Numbered from the stretch's first letter, positions 35,538 to 49,130 are shown. The stretch: 64,000 nucleotides of DNA from Embiotoca jacksoni (GCA_022577435.1 JAKOON010000012.1:13955585-14019584); one strand, 5' to 3'. Notes: generated by a model from the sequence alone, not told the origin. A program made the numbers and translations.

Positions 35538-36849
35538 TAACACACACAGTACATTTGTGTATTTGTGTTTTGCAAAGTGCTTCTGCTTGTAAATGAAGTC
35601 CCAAGTTTGTGATGCGTCTTTCTGATACAGAGAAAAAAAAAAGGTTTCTCTAACTCATTAGAATAAAGAAAGACTCTATTTATTGATAGCAGCTTTCAGT
35701 CTATATGTATCAGCAGTCCCTGTGTGCTAATGGTATTTGACGATTATCTGAGCGTGACCCACGGTCTTCAGCCTCCTGAACCTGCTCTTCTCCACTTAAC
35801 GCTAAACGCTGCCGTGACTGTTTTACAGTCAGCCGGTGTAGTAATGAAAATGACTCGGTCCTTGACAGGAAAAATAATGCAGCAGATGGAGGAGAAGTGT
35901 GTCTGAGCTTGAAGTGATGCTGATCCGCTGTGGGCACACGTCAGCAACTACAGTGAAGTGAGGGATGATAACACTGTGACAGATATTACAAGTTGAACAT
36001 TAGTCATTCTTATCTCATTAGTGAAAACTCTAAACAACAGGAATGACTTTTAAACCAGCATCTGTGTCTTTGCTTCAAGTTGCTGCCGGTTAGAGTTATT
36101 TGCTTGTTTCCCGAGCAATTTAATTTTTTTAGCTAATGCAGTTTCTATTGGTAAATCCTCTGGCAAAGCGCTGCAGAGGATTTTAAAACTCTTGGAAAGC
36201 TGTTACGGTGGTGCTCATTTGGTTGAGAAAAAGTTAACACGAGTTTCACCTTTTTTTTTTTTTACCTTGCTTGCTGTGTTGGAAATGCTGTTGTGACAAC
36301 AGAGTGGGCGCCTTGAAATGATTGAATCCAGTGTTTTTTTTTCTGCATTTTGCTTCGAATGTGACTCTAGAAGTTTTAACACACAAACCTGAACCCCACT
36401 GCAGTAGAACTGAACCCCAGACTCCACTGGACTGAATGGAATCAGGGACCCCCCCCACACACACACACACTTTTGCATGTAAAAAAATCATTTGCCATCC
36501 ACCACAATAAAAAGTTTAAAATGACCAAATCGAAGTCAACAATGTGTTTGATTATTTTGCTGTACATTGTATAGACATGGCTAGATTTATTGCTGAACTG
36601 GTTCCCTCTAACAGCTACAGATATCGAGATTAAATGTTTTATATGTTTAACATTTAGTTACTGCTGTGAATCCTCAGTGGGTGCATGTACATGTATGATT
36701 CTGGAGGGCTGTATTTTCTGTGCATGTATGTGTTTGTGCTACCTGGTGATTCTGCTGCTCGCCTGCTGTGATTATAGCCACAATTGGTTGTGTCTGTGTT
36801 TGACAGAAATATACCTGCTGTTTTCCTGCTGAGACTGTGGGTGGGTGCA

Positions 36850-36851
<2 letters not shown>

Positions 36852-36929
<78 letters not shown>
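36852..36929. repeat. (TG)39 microsatellite beside exon 6 donor
   Basis: Perfect TG tract, (CA)39 in the transcript, separated from the exon 6 donor (exon end 36944) by about 14 nt. Confidence 0.97.
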
Positions 36930-36931
<2 letters not shown>

Positions 36932-36943
36932 TGAGAGCATTAC

Positions 36944-37064
36944 CTGGTGCTTCTGCTGCTGTTGCTTACTCAGGTTGCGGCTGTAGGTGTTATATTTCAC
37001 AATGTCTTGGCTCATGTCATCCACTCTGTCCATCAGAAGCTGAAGGCTCTTCTCCAAGTGGTTG
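36944..37064 (-). CDS. eif3h: eif3h coding exon 6
   Basis: This 121-bp exon has an acceptor reading attttattccag and a gtaatgctc donor. It completes Ser and encodes NHLEKSLQLLMDRVDDMSQD, then IVKYNTYSRNLSKQQQQKHQ, ending in phase 0. The segment is predicted to be helical and ends in a Gln-rich run, corresponding to the C-terminal helical region that packs into the eIF3 helical bundle. In the transcript a (CA)39 tract (plus-strand TG at 36852-36929) starts only about 14 nt into the following intron, so the 5' splice site sits directly beside a long CA repeat. Confidence 0.95.
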
Positions 37065-37231
37065 CTGGAATAAAATAAGTCAGCATGTCAGTCAAAAAGG
37101 TTGTGTACTGTCAATAGCACTTGTGAGCTGCAATTGACGTGCATTATGCATACATTTTACCAACCATCAAGCTTAAATTAATATCTTGCACTAATCCACA
37201 CTTAATTTTAACGTAATTTTACTATTGTTAG

Positions 37232-37233
<2 letters not shown>

Positions 37234-37285
<52 letters not shown>
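37234..37285. repeat. (CA)26 microsatellite in eif3h intron 5
   Basis: Perfect CA tract about 170 bp upstream (sense direction) of the exon 6 acceptor. In the transcript it is (GT)n, opposite to the tract on the other side of exon 6. Confidence 0.95.
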
Positions 37286-37286
<1 letters not shown>

Positions 37287-37529
37287 CAGACTACATTCAG
37301 GTAGAGATTTTTTTCCAAAACACTTTGGCCCTCAACATGTGCACAAGAGGAGCTGGGGATGGAGTCAGGGACTGCTGAACACCTGTGGATGACCTGTGCT
37401 ACGGCCTGGAGAAAGGATTCCAGAATTTGTTACACTTTAAAGGGTTTATTTTCTGAAACAAAGGGTCTAAGACCCATTGAATGCTTCTTCAAACAAGCTC
37501 TGCCTTCAAAATTTGCATAATGAAATCAC

Positions 37530-38885
37530 AATTTGGACATCATCAAGAACACTTACTGATACCAGAAATATATGCAAAAGAATAAAATGAAGGCTTTTAA
37601 ATAAAAGCCATATGTTGACACCAAGTGTACGTAATATCAATTCCAAAGGTCTTAGAGTCACTCAACTCGGATAATAGAAATGTCCTTTTAGACCCATCTT
37701 CCTTCCTTTGACACTAAACCACAGAATGTTTGAGCTGCATGAGGGGAAGCATTTTATTGTCAGGTGTGAAGTGATATACTTAAGAGCTGTTCACTGTGAC
37801 CTGATCAACCAGACAGATGTTAATGCGAGGTGTGAAGAGGGCCAAAGGGTGTTTCGCAGTGTCACGGATACACATCATTGGTAGGCTGCATTTCGAGGAT
37901 GCGTGATCATCAAATCCCGCAATAGAACGTGTGCCAATGTCTCGGCTCCCTTCAAATTCTACCAAGGACTGTCCTCCATTCAGATAATTTTCAATCAGGC
38001 ATCAGGTGTATCTTCGAGGTGCTTCGAGCACCAACAACTCTATGCACCCGTGTAAGGGCGGGACCTTAGATGAGGAAGCACACCGAGACTATAAGGCCTC
38101 TGTATCACAATAGCTCCTCCCGGTTGTAATTCAGCATTAAAATGAAGAAGCATGATACACATCTGCACATTTACTGAACTGTCCCATTATGTGTTATCTG
38201 ACAGTAAGGAAGGAGTCTTGCCGAGTACCTGAAGGACCTGACTTGGAAGAACCTGTCCTACCAAGGACACATCTTTGACAGAGAAACACCATCTATTCTG
38301 ACCTGAACTTTGAATTCACCCTCTACCATCGATGCTGCTCCGACGTACCCTGAAAGACATCTGCCATGAAACCCCTCTCCTGGGGTTTGAGTGCTCAGAG
38401 CTGAGGATCTTTGCTGTTGCCTCACTGCAACATATGTCTGTTCTGGTACCACATCCCTCATCTATCCCCAGCGCTGCTGTGCTGGCAACACTCAAAACAC
38501 AATGCTACCAGCATTCTTCTTCTCTCTCCTCCCTTGAGCCCCTTGAGGATGTCTCACTATAGTGCCTTAAGTTCAACTTTGACAAGGCTGCAGTGCTCTA
38601 CTTCAAGTTGTCTCCCTCTTATGTCTCTGTGGACTTGTATTGTTTCATTTATGAATGTTTGGGTGGTACATAATGCAGCATGTACTGTGGGAAAACAGAT
38701 TCTTGCCGGTTATTTAAATGACAACCATACCCGCAAGAACTGCCAGCATTGTACGTTTTGGCTGTGTGCAAACTTATGCAGATGTAACTGTGTTGAATTT
38801 GTGTTTCACTGTTTGTGTAAATACGTGGAGGGAAGGTGGAGTTCTGGGTGATTTTATACTTTATCCTCTGTAATAAAAAAAATAA
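37530..38885. other. Unclassified block in eif3h intron 5, possibly repeat-derived
   Basis: This block has a different texture from its surroundings: fewer A/T runs, a GC-richer patch (ggtgcttcgagcaccaacaactc; gtaagggcgggacc) and a ctataaggcc TATA-like phrase at about 38088. It ends in ctgtaataaaaaaaataataaa. That could be a degraded retroelement or LTR, but no protein domain is recognisable and I cannot name a family. Confidence 0.3.
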
Positions 38886-39049
38886 TAAAAAAAATCAATA
38901 TTCCTCTCTTGGCTCTTAATACTTTGGTACCATAGAAATAATCTCCAACATAACCAGAATTGACCTGAGCCATACATATTCGCCCTATCAATTTGTGCAT
39001 GTTTATTTGTATCCAATCCTTCAACTTTCTGAAATTTGAATGAGCGGTA

Positions 39050-39960
39050 TATACAGTTACTGCACAAAGTATTCACCTTCACTAGGTGAATTCTTATAGA
39101 GCTGTACAAGTTCTTTTCAATGGGGAAAAACAGCTATTTTCTATACTCAATCACTCATTATGACAAAATGAAAACACATTTTACAAAAGTATCTGCACCC
39201 TTTTGGCAGCAGTTACCACCGAGTCTCTGAAGGCTGTGAAAACCCAGATTTGAGCAGTTTATGCCAATCTTCCAGACTGTGAGTGGGACCTCCCATCTTC
39301 AGCTCTCTCCAAAGAGTACTACTGGAGCACCGGGTACTCTGGGGTCTCGGTCTGGGCTTTGGGCCACTTGAGGTCAGAGACTTTTCCCAGCATTGTTTTT
39401 GCTGTGCTCTTTGGTTCATTGTCATGCTGACAGGTGAATCATCACCTCAGTCTTACTGCTGTGTATCTGGTTGCGTTCTCATTACTCTCCCCGTCCCTGC
39501 CAATGACAACCACCCCCACACAGCATGACGCTACCTCCACCATGCTTCACTGTAGGGATGGTTTTCGAAATATGCCTCACTATAGCTTTGTTGTTTTCAT
39601 ATATACAGGTGTGAACCTTTCCAAACTCTGTCCAGTCCCTTCAGTTTGCCACAGTTGGACTTTAATCAGACTTGACACACCTTAAGGCTTATTACAGCAA
39701 ACATGACGCTTCTGATCCCAATCCGGAGTGTCACAGAGAAGGGTCTTTTTATAAGCTTGTAGTTGTTAATAGGTTTACAGAAATTTCTAAAATCATTTTT
39801 TTGGTTTTATATTATGGGTTATTGAGTGAAAATTGTTGTACACAGAACAAGGTGTGTATAATTTCAAAAATGCCTTTGGAAGTGTCTCAATGGTGGGTGC
39901 ACAGCATTTTAACATTTCAACAGCTGCACATTTAGTAATTTTGGGGCTGTGATGGGGAGT
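39050..39960 (+). repeat. Degraded teleost interspersed repeat (tgcttcactgtagggatgg type)
   Basis: Several landmarks of a widespread fish repeat occur in order: gcacaaagtattcacc, cattatgacaaaatgaaaacaca, agtatctgcaccc, tctgaaggctgtgaa, agcatgacgctacctccaccatgcttcactgtagggatggt and acaggtgtgaacctttccaaactctgtcca. Internal parts are missing or scrambled. It lies in eif3h intron 5 and has no coding capacity. Confidence 0.6.
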
Positions 39961-40806
39961 AGAAACAAAATTTAAGAGACTGGTCATTTCATTATATAAT
40001 TGACACACTGCAATGGAAGAGATGAAAACAAATTAAAACCTACACCAAAAGCAGTGTAATTCTGATTCATGCACTTTTAGCTCTGTGTATTTAAGACTGT
40101 GGCTGGAGAACACACCAGAACAGAGACTGAAGGACGATAATCATGCGCATAAAATCATTCATACATGTTTAAAACAAACGAGCTTCCTGAAGACTCATGA
40201 TCTTTAACATTGGCTTCCATCAACTGCAAAATTCTTAATCACATTTACATGCCAGCACACAGAGAAACCACTGATGCAACTAACCACAGGGATGCAGATA
40301 ACTGTATGAACACTAAGGACAATATATTTAGCTATTATCATTTAGCTGGATTATCTCTACAACTGATCATATGACACCTGCATGCGGGTGTTTTAAGTTA
40401 TCAAATAATATGCTTAAATGCAGCCTTTTAATCCTGCAGTGCAGAATTTGAGGCTCACAAGGTATATAGAAGAACAAGTGTACGGCTTTTGGTAACCCAG
40501 CAGTCATTTCCATAATCTAGACTGCCTGAACTATTTCCATGTTTTTTGCCTCTGAGGACTGTTGTGTGATCAGTTTGTCAACCCTCCACTGTAAACATAA
40601 AAACTGATGGCCCAGGACCAAATCCCAGCATAACACTTCCCGACTGTGTCAGAATTGATTCTCGCTGATGAAAGCCCATTTAAAACTATTTCATCAAGCA
40701 ATATGGTTGCTAATTTGTGTGGTATGCATGCATAATATATGCAAAGGAAATCATTTAGTCAGAGCAGGATCCTTCAAAACATCTGTCGTTTATGTTTGAG
40801 CGAGGC

Positions 40807-40945
<139 letters not shown>

Positions 40946-43824
40946 AATGTGCTGGATTTTGTTCATTTTGTTATCGGGTTCTCTTGTAGCTGAATTTGTT
41001 AGATTTGGAGGGCTTGTGTTGCCATGAGAACAGTGAGAAAGGTTGACAAGCAAAATTACTCTATTTTATATCAGAAAAATGTAACTCATGGTCCACATAG
41101 AGGCTTTTTGCGAGCTTTCATTTTCTTTTCATAGTGTTCTTTCGGGCATGGAGTTTGCTAAACTGTTTAGTGATTTTCAGGGTGTTGAGATGTTTATAAA
41201 ACTCAAGCTGAGCGAGAAAAACGCCCCTTTTACTCATCATCTTTTCCAAACACTAAAAAATGTGATTCTCCTTATTACACATGGTTGTTGAATTGCACAA
41301 TAAATAATGCATTCTACACTACACAGCATCTGGCAAATAAACTCCACAGGGTTAAATTATTCAGAGTGGTCAGCGAGCTTTCCGATCAATACTGAATTAG
41401 AAATTAAAGTCTATCGAGGGATTACCTATCATCACCGATTCCGTTTTAAGAGCATGTTCAATAGCAGCATGTCCAGGGTACTGTAGGAGTGCTCGCGCCG
41501 ACATGCTCACATTCACTTAGGACAATGGAGGACAAACTCTAAAATTGTATTGATGTATGAGCAAAAATTGGCTGACATTCAGTATATTGAAAGTTCAGAG
41601 GGGAGTTGTTGAACAAAGCTGCCGAGGAAATGACTTCCATTCTTAGAAGCAACCTTTTATTCTGATGGAGTCTTTTTAACTGATGGACTGGGGCACAATA
41701 TAGATTGCTGGCTTGCTTTTGTAGCAGAATAATTTGTTTTAAAGAGGACATGAAATCTCCTGTATTTTACATTGTCCCCAACATAAGTGTATATTAATAT
41801 CTTTGTAAAAACACAAAGAAAATTGACATTTTCAGATGGATTTATGTTGGTTTATAATGAATTTTGAAACCTTATGTGACTGAACACCCTATAGCCCACT
41901 CAGTGTAAATCCATGTCTCCTTGCTTCCTGGCCATTATCATTACTTCAGTGCAGAAAGGAGACAGAACCATCAGAGAAGGTGCTATTATTGGCTTTTGTT
42001 CAAAAATATCTCTTCTTAAAGTCCATCTCAATGGATCAAGTTGGTCTGTCGGGGGTCATTTTTTCAGCAAAGTATTTCATTCACAGCAACATTTCTGTCA
42101 CCACCTCCCTTGTGATACCGTCTCCAGTTATTTCTCTCCAACACTTGCCTCTTGCCTCACTCCCTCTACAGTAACAGCATTCAAAGTCTTACAGCTATAT
42201 TCTCCCCTTTACCTGCATTTAGTCCCTTTTCCCTTACTGATAATCACCAGGGTGATGTGGTGGCACAGAATGATTTGTTTACATATTCTTCCACCGTCCA
42301 CAAATACAATGCAGAAGCACAGCTGTAACAATCAGACAGGGGCAGGAGGTAACGGACCGAACAAGATGCTCATACAAAATAAAACAAGAAGTAAATATGA
42401 GTTTTCGAGGATGATGATTTACAACACACTATCTGAGCTGCCAAGATGGTTGAAGACCATGTAAGTGGTCCACACAAAAAAGCTCTGCGGCTCGACATGT
42501 GTATAGTCTAGCTTGTGACATTGCAAATATTGAGGCATTTCAAGGGTGTTTTTTGGGGGGAAAAGGCTACATAGATGAATTTACATTCATGCAATCCATC
42601 ACCACGATCAACATCATCATCTGTGGTAAGAACAAGCCTGTTTGCTGGAGTGAAACTGCACTCACTCAGCCTTAGACATAGATGACATTGACAAATGGGG
42701 CTCCAGATTGGAAAATGAGACAAAAAGGGAAAAAAAAAAACATTAAATAAAACCCATTATCGTTTACTTTTTTGAAGGGGTGGAAATGAGGAGACGAAAA
42801 AAAAAAGAGGGTGGAGCTGTCAGCAGAAGATGTAGAGAGATGGACGCTACAATCCAGTACGAGGATGGAGCGGTGTGTCAATCTGACAACTTCAGGAAAC
42901 AATTTCATCTCACCAGACTTCCCATTGGCGGTCGTGTCGGGAAACCCGTGGGGAGGGCCATTTGCTTCCGCCCCATTTCAGGCCTTATCAAAAGCCATGT
43001 TTCAACTTCAGAGTAGTCATTTGGAAAATGGAACAATATGCAAGAAAAGTGAAGCATTCTCCTTCAGTCTGTCGGACAATTTGTAACAAATTACTGATGT
43101 TGGTGCCGAGCTCTGCGGAGCAGCATGCATGAGTTTTCATTTAAGTCATGGCTTACTTGAGTTAAAGGACACAGATGAGGACAATCACAACAACTCCCGA
43201 TGTGCTTCGCTGCAGTCTACGAGTAAAGCGCAGCATGCCTTGTGCACTAAGAGTGTGTAAATCAGCACTTTGAGTCTGTATTGGGCTAATTTCTCACACC
43301 TGCCCCTGGGAAGCATTTTGATTAGCAGCTTCACAGCTGTTGCTCCACTTGCAGTGGTTTATCTCCATAAATGATTGCTGATAAATTCTCCTGAGACTGA
43401 TGCTGAGAGCCTCTGGGACATGGCTGTGAGTTGATATGGTGGGGTGATATTCGTTCATATTGTGCTCATTAGTGATGGAAGACAAAGTTTGATGGCAGAT
43501 CTGTTTTTTTGGAGACATTTGTGAATAAATCTGCTGTGACATTTAGATGTGACATTTGCTGTACCTAGTTTTTGCACTGAATATCCCAATACCATACTGA
43601 AGGAAGAAGTTTGTGAACTCAGATAAGTGGTCCAACATGTCTAAGAAATAGATGTTTGTGGTCAGTTATCCAAACAACAAATACGGGTTGTGGTTGGTTT
43701 CATCCCTCAAAGAAGCCCAATTTATAACTGTCATAGGAAAATATTTCCATGACTTGCAAGTGAACACATTTTGAATCACATTTTGTATCAACCATCTGGT
43801 ACTTTCTTCCTTTCAAAATAAGAT

Positions 43825-44300
43825 TTAAAGGATTAGGCTGGTGTCATTTAGATTTTTTTTTTTTTTTTTGTATTATTATTATCGACAAATACCATGAAAA
43901 GACCGAACCCAACAAAGAATGTATCGTCTTTATCTGAGTAATGTCTGTGGAGCAACAGTCTCACATAACTTATGCCTACACGTGTACCGTAAAACTCCAG
44001 TATCCTCTAAAAACTATTAAAAACACATAAAACATAGATGACACATTTTCATTATAACAAACACAAGACGGTGTAGCTTAAGCAATTCAGCTTGTTGCAT
44101 TTTCGCCTCTGGCTTATACGACATTGCTCCAAAACTCACCCTTTCCTCATGAACACTGTCAGCCGCGTGTTCAAGCATATGAAAATGATCCGACCCACAC
44201 GCTGTGCATTTCTAATGCTTATTTCTGCAATTAACGATAAATGGTAAAGGCCAAACTAACAAAGCAAGGAAAGAACAGAACTGAATCTGTGAGCATGTAC
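43825..44300. repeat. Possible dispersed repeat in eif3h intron 5
   Basis: aaaggattaggctggtgtcatttagattttttt..cgacaaataccatgaaaagaccgaa resembles a recurring fish repeat. The boundaries are uncertain and no reading frame is supported. Confidence 0.4.
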
Positions 44301-44562
44301 TAGGTTTATAGTTTTGTTTCGCAGAGTTGCGTTCATTGTAATGAAGAAGTATGTTATCCGGCATTATATGACTCTTTGATTTGTTTTTAATAGGTTTTAG
44401 AAGACAATCGCACAGAGGAGTGAGCTTTGTCTACACAAACAATTCATGTCACTCGATAAATTCATCGTACATTTGGCCATTAATGTATATTTGTGAAAAT
44501 ACCCAAAAACATAATTATACCAGTCTAACTGAGAAGTAAATGAAAACAGCATGTATGGTGGT

Positions 44563-44563
<1 letters not shown>

Positions 44564-44651
<88 letters not shown>

Positions 44652-44700
44652 ATGTGCTTCTGTGTGGGGAAGGGGGATGCGGGGGGGGGGGGGGGGGGGG
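44564..44700. repeat. (TG)n microsatellite and G20 run
   Basis: (TG)42 at 44564-44647 is followed by G-rich sequence ending in 20 consecutive G (44681-44700). Located in eif3h intron 5. Confidence 0.97.
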
Positions 44701-45538
44701 TAAGAATGAAGGACAATACATCAGTAGACTGCTTATTCCTCCTTCCAACAATATACCTTTAAGAACAGTGTAGAAGACACAGAGTAATGCCCAGGAGTTC
44801 CCTAATGTCAAATCAATTTTAATTTAGAAGTAGCTTTAAGTCATGTCTGTGAAAGCAGCCTGCAGGATTAAAGAGATAACATGGTATGGTTTTAAAGCCT
44901 GTAAGACGCTTTTAAGAAGTGGCTGCATTCTTCAGTAGATAAGTATTCACAGTACTAAAGAAACTATGTGCAAATGGATCAAATGAACTTGACACATTGC
45001 TCCGTGCTGGATCGTATGGGGTGACGTCCATCAATAACCTGTTTTTCATTGTATTGTAGATTTGACACACAGGCTGATGAGACACTGGGAGGTCTGTTCA
45101 TGACCTCCTTGAATCACAGGTTGAGTGATCGAAAGGTTTCCTAAAGTTCTGATCTTACACAGAACTATTCATGTACATGGTGATATAATAGATTTCATTT
45201 GAAGATGCCGTAAACAGGAGTATATAATCTTGAAATTATTGGATCTGAATTTATTTGGAACTAAAACACGAGGTCGAGAGAGAGAAACAAAATCACTTCT
45301 GAATCCACAGCCGATAAATCTGTCAGATCAACTATTAGCTCCCTGCAATGTCAGCATTAGATAAAAAAAAAAAAATGTACAGTGAGCGAGGGTGAAGGTC
45401 AAAGGACACGATCCCCCACACGACCGTGCTGTCACATCTAGTAAACGTTTGTCTGAAACAGCATTGACGTGTTTTTATGACCCTGGTCCCTGGCCTTGGG
45501 GCTTCTTGGTTAAGTGTCTGTGTGAGCTCATGTCTGAC

Positions 45539-45688
45539 CTGCTTGAGAGGTTGAGCAGTTCGTGCTTGTCGGCGACTGTGGACTTGTCCTCCAGCTCCCA
45601 CATCATCACGCTGATGAGGTGGGAGTTTTTGATGACAATGGGCACCTCCTCGAACATATGCTCAAAGCCAATGTTGGCCTTCTTCAAG
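45539..45688 (-). CDS. eif3h: eif3h coding exon 5
   Basis: This 150-bp exon has an acceptor reading ctctctctccacag and a gtcagaca donor. After completing a Gly codon it encodes LKKANIGFEHMFEEVPIVIK, then NSHLISVMMWELEDK and STVADKHELLNLSS, and it ends with the first two bases of a Ser codon. The EEVPIVIKNSHL segment is a hallmark of eIF3h just after the MPN domain. The donor, AG|GTCAGA, departs from the commoner GTAAGT/GTGAGT form but fits the minor variation accepted at GT donors. No in-frame stop is present. Confidence 0.95.
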
Positions 45689-46169
45689 CTGTGGAGAGAG
45701 AGATGGGGACATTAAAGGCAGACAGAGGCAGGAGATAAAGACATTTGTCTTTGACATGTCATAGTGGTTGTCTGTAGCATTTCCTGCCAGATATTATATA
45801 TTACATCTTCACATTCAGGGCTCTCATTCTTTTTTTTACAGCGTACACGTGCTTCATTCAAACCATGGCAGAACCAACAAGGTGAGTGACAACTCAGGCA
45901 AACCAGGTACGATACCCATAATAATAAAATATGTAAAATTATGTTTACAAAGCAGGGTATAGTTATCCAGCCTTCTGTGGAATTCATTTATATTCCTGTC
46001 TTCATGTCTATTACTGTAAAAAAAAAATGTCCTTCTGACTTTTACACTGGAAAAATCTCATTAACATCCTGATGTGGATTTCAACACCACTGCCCAGCCC
46101 TGAGTGGAAACATTATCATTTCCTTCCTGAGACATTAAGTGATTTTAAGGGAATATCTTGCACGACTAC

Positions 46170-46570
46170 ATACATTTGATTTTCCAGGAGTGGAAAGGGT
46201 CTTTAGTTATCAGGCTCCTCTCGTGGAATCAGCTGCCTGCCTGTGTTATGGAGGCCAGCTCGCCCTTTAAGACAAAGCCTAAAACCTTCCTTTTTAATAA
46301 AGCTCATAAATATGGAAAGTTAAAATGACCTTCCCTTTGCGGCGCTCTCACTTGATCTCTAGGCATCGAACACTACCCCAAGTTGTTTTAAAATTTCAAT
46401 TAATCATTACATTTTAGTGTTTAAGTTCCTTTGCTGTTCCCTTTTTTTCCCCTCTCTCGCTCTGACAATGATATTTTGATGAGGTTGTTTTTGTGTTTGT
46501 AAAGTGTATTGGGACCATGTAGCATGGTGAATTTGCTCTGCAATTAAAACTGAATTGAATTGAATAAAAG
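46170..46570 (+). repeat. CR1/L2-like (Rex1/Babar-type) LINE 3' end
   Basis: The stretch has a terminal-ORF-like segment (ctcctctcgtggaatcagctgcctgcctg..aagcctaaaaccttcctttttaataaagctcataaatatg) and an AT-rich 3' UTR with gtaaagtgtattgggacc. It ends in aaactgaattgaattgaat, the short TTGAA tandem tail typical of this LINE group. It is a 5'-truncated copy in eif3h intron 4, antisense to the gene. Confidence 0.6.
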
Positions 46571-48881
46571 AGTGAGCATGACTTTAGTGAACATAACAAA
46601 CGTAATGCCCAGAAAAATGTGGTTTTAGCTGATCGGTAGCCATTGTGAGCAAATTTTTAAGTGACTACAGAGTGGTTGGAGTTAGCAGTTGTTCTACTTT
46701 AAGTCATTTCCAGTCAATTCTTTTAAATATTTTTCCAAGGCAGAGATTCTCTGTTCTGCTTCTGGCTTATTTCCATGTTTTATTTATTGTTAGCATGTGC
46801 TGCTTCTTACTACCACAAAATTTGTAGTGCCCTGTTACCTCTTGCCATGCACTTGTCAGTAAATTGTACCTCAGCAGTATAAAAGTAAAATGAATGATAA
46901 CGTTATCCAAGCTAGATCTTCATTTCTAAAAAAAAAAAAAAGGCTACGATAGGATCGACTGTCCGTATTGCCTCCCCAGAGTGATGTTAGACGCAGTAGC
47001 CTGTATGATTTTTTTTTACAAGGGCTATGCTGACTGGTCCACAAGGCATTGAGAGATTTTTTTTTAACCACCTCTTCTTTCTCCTCAGGAGCTAAAAGCT
47101 GCACCTCTTTGGCTGACAGCAGCCTGTTAGCACAAAACGGAACTTCAAACTTGGCCTAATGGCTCCCATAAATCTAATAACATTGACTGACTGCCTTGGT
47201 TCGGGCTGTCGCTTCTGCAGTGCATGGGCTACAAACTAATGTCTGTGTATATCTAATGTCGGGTTGTTAGATGCTTTGTGCTTGTTACGGGATCAATACA
47301 CTCACGGCATTGATCTGGCATGTGCACCGTACCAAAAACAATGATGTTTAAATGATACTTGGTTCTGTAATAAACAGGGATGTGGAGGGAGCATCATTTG
47401 ATTCTGATGAATTATTTTTGATAAATGTTGTGGTCTAAGTGGAGCATCACCTCAGGCAAACTTTAAGAGGAGACTGAGGAAATAGAAGTGAACAATGCTG
47501 CCTCAGGCTCTGAGCGGGGAGGACAAAAATCAGTGTGGATTACAGCAGTGCATAAGGAAAAAATCTATAATGATTGAATTACTGTTTGTTGAAGATGTTG
47601 GGACAATTATCAATCTGGAGGGCTATAAAATATTTCCTGCATACCGTGACCTTTTCCGAATGCCTGCTGAGTGATATAAAAAGGTGTGTATGAGGAAACC
47701 GAAGGACGGCACATTCTTAGGCAGGACCAACTGCTTTACCACACTGGACTTTGGCACACTTAATGCCATGCTCTTTCCAAAGTTGGGCCCCGCTGGACAA
47801 AGCCAAAGGTTGACTCCGCAGGCAGACTAATTTGAAGCTTCAGATTGTGTGCTCAAGTGGACACTATTGACCACTGGCTCCGCAGCCCAGTGGACTTGGA
47901 GGGCAGTTCAAAGGGATAGGTCTATTCAACACTCATCTATCCATCCCTTTCATTTCCAAGAGGTGCACAATATATGCAAGCTTATGTAACATCAAATACA
48001 CCAACATGAAAGAGACAGATTTTTCTCCCCCTGCACATTATTGTAGAGAGGGAAAATGACTTTTGAAGTTTTGCATCTTTGGAAAAGAAAAAAAAACATT
48101 ATTGATATTCAAATTTCTTGTCCATTCTGAAAATAATAGGATGGTGACAAGATTGCTGTAATGTGGGGATATTGTCCTCCCCTGCACTGAGCTGCCCTCT
48201 TTCAATCACAGGCTTATTGGGAACAGTGATAGCTACAGATTGGAGCCGTAATAAATCATAGGATCTAATGAAAAGCTGCAGAAATGAGAAGGATCCTGAC
48301 TGTGGGCCAAACACAGTGGGTCAATAACAAAGCGTCTGGGAACAGAGACACAGAGGTCCAGAAACACAGAGGAAATGGAACAGAGAAATTAAATCATGCT
48401 GTTAAAATGTCCCGCTCACTGCAAATACACTTGCTTTTAGTGGATTTAAAAAAAAAAAAAAAAAAAAAATTAAAAAAAAATTAAAAATTAAAATAAAATT
48501 ATATGTGGAGGTTTTGAATGGACAGCAAATGGATGCCTATGGGATTTCTCCATTGGGCTGCTATGCTTGCGTTTGTCTGAGCATGTGCACGAGTCCTCAT
48601 GGCTGTGCTTATGTATGTATGAATAGATGCACGAGGACCACCCTGAACTGCCGGGGAAATAGTCCCCTCATTACGCTTGTTTTTAGCTGCAATTTAAAAG
48701 CAATTACGATAAGCCTCCGGGTCAGAAAATGCGTAAACATTCTACATTTGTTTGACGAGCAAGGGCGAGCTGATAAATCATCATCATCAGCATCCATCTC
48801 CAATTGCTACTAAATGCCTCCCCTGTGGATGCACGTGGCCGTATTTGTACCCATTGAATAAACAGAATTAAAAGAGTGAAA

Positions 48882-49130
48882 AGGTACAAACGGGGGCAGA
48901 TGAGCTGCTTGTCTGTTCATTGCAGAATTACATTCTGTTCTATTAAATTGATTTGACAAACTGAGGAGTCAAAGGTAAAATGACATTTCCACAAACTAAT
49001 TATTAAGATCAGCTCGGAGGATTGGCTCTGTCATCCAACACATTCCCACTTTCTGTTCTGCTACCTGCATAAAGACTAGGTGGGAAACAGGCCGACAGCC
49101 TCCAAACTACTGCCTACCCGAAATTTTAGT
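48882..49130 (+). repeat. 250-bp direct duplication flanking eif3h exon 4, copy 1
   Basis: Aligned by eye with 50545-50794 this shows 8 substitutions (7 of them transitions) and one single-base indel, about 96% identity. It lies in intron 4, ending 118 bp from exon 4. It resembles no transposon I know and has no reading frame. Confidence 0.9.

Noticed and set aside
38411..38851. 146-residue plus-strand frame
   Set aside because: No known domain, no splice support, and it lies within an intron of eif3h in a block that looks repeat-derived.
41913..42464. 183-residue plus-strand frame
   Set aside because: Longest non-repeat frame outside known elements, but it is antisense in an eif3h intron, has no recognisable motif, and no promoter or splice signals could be tied to it.
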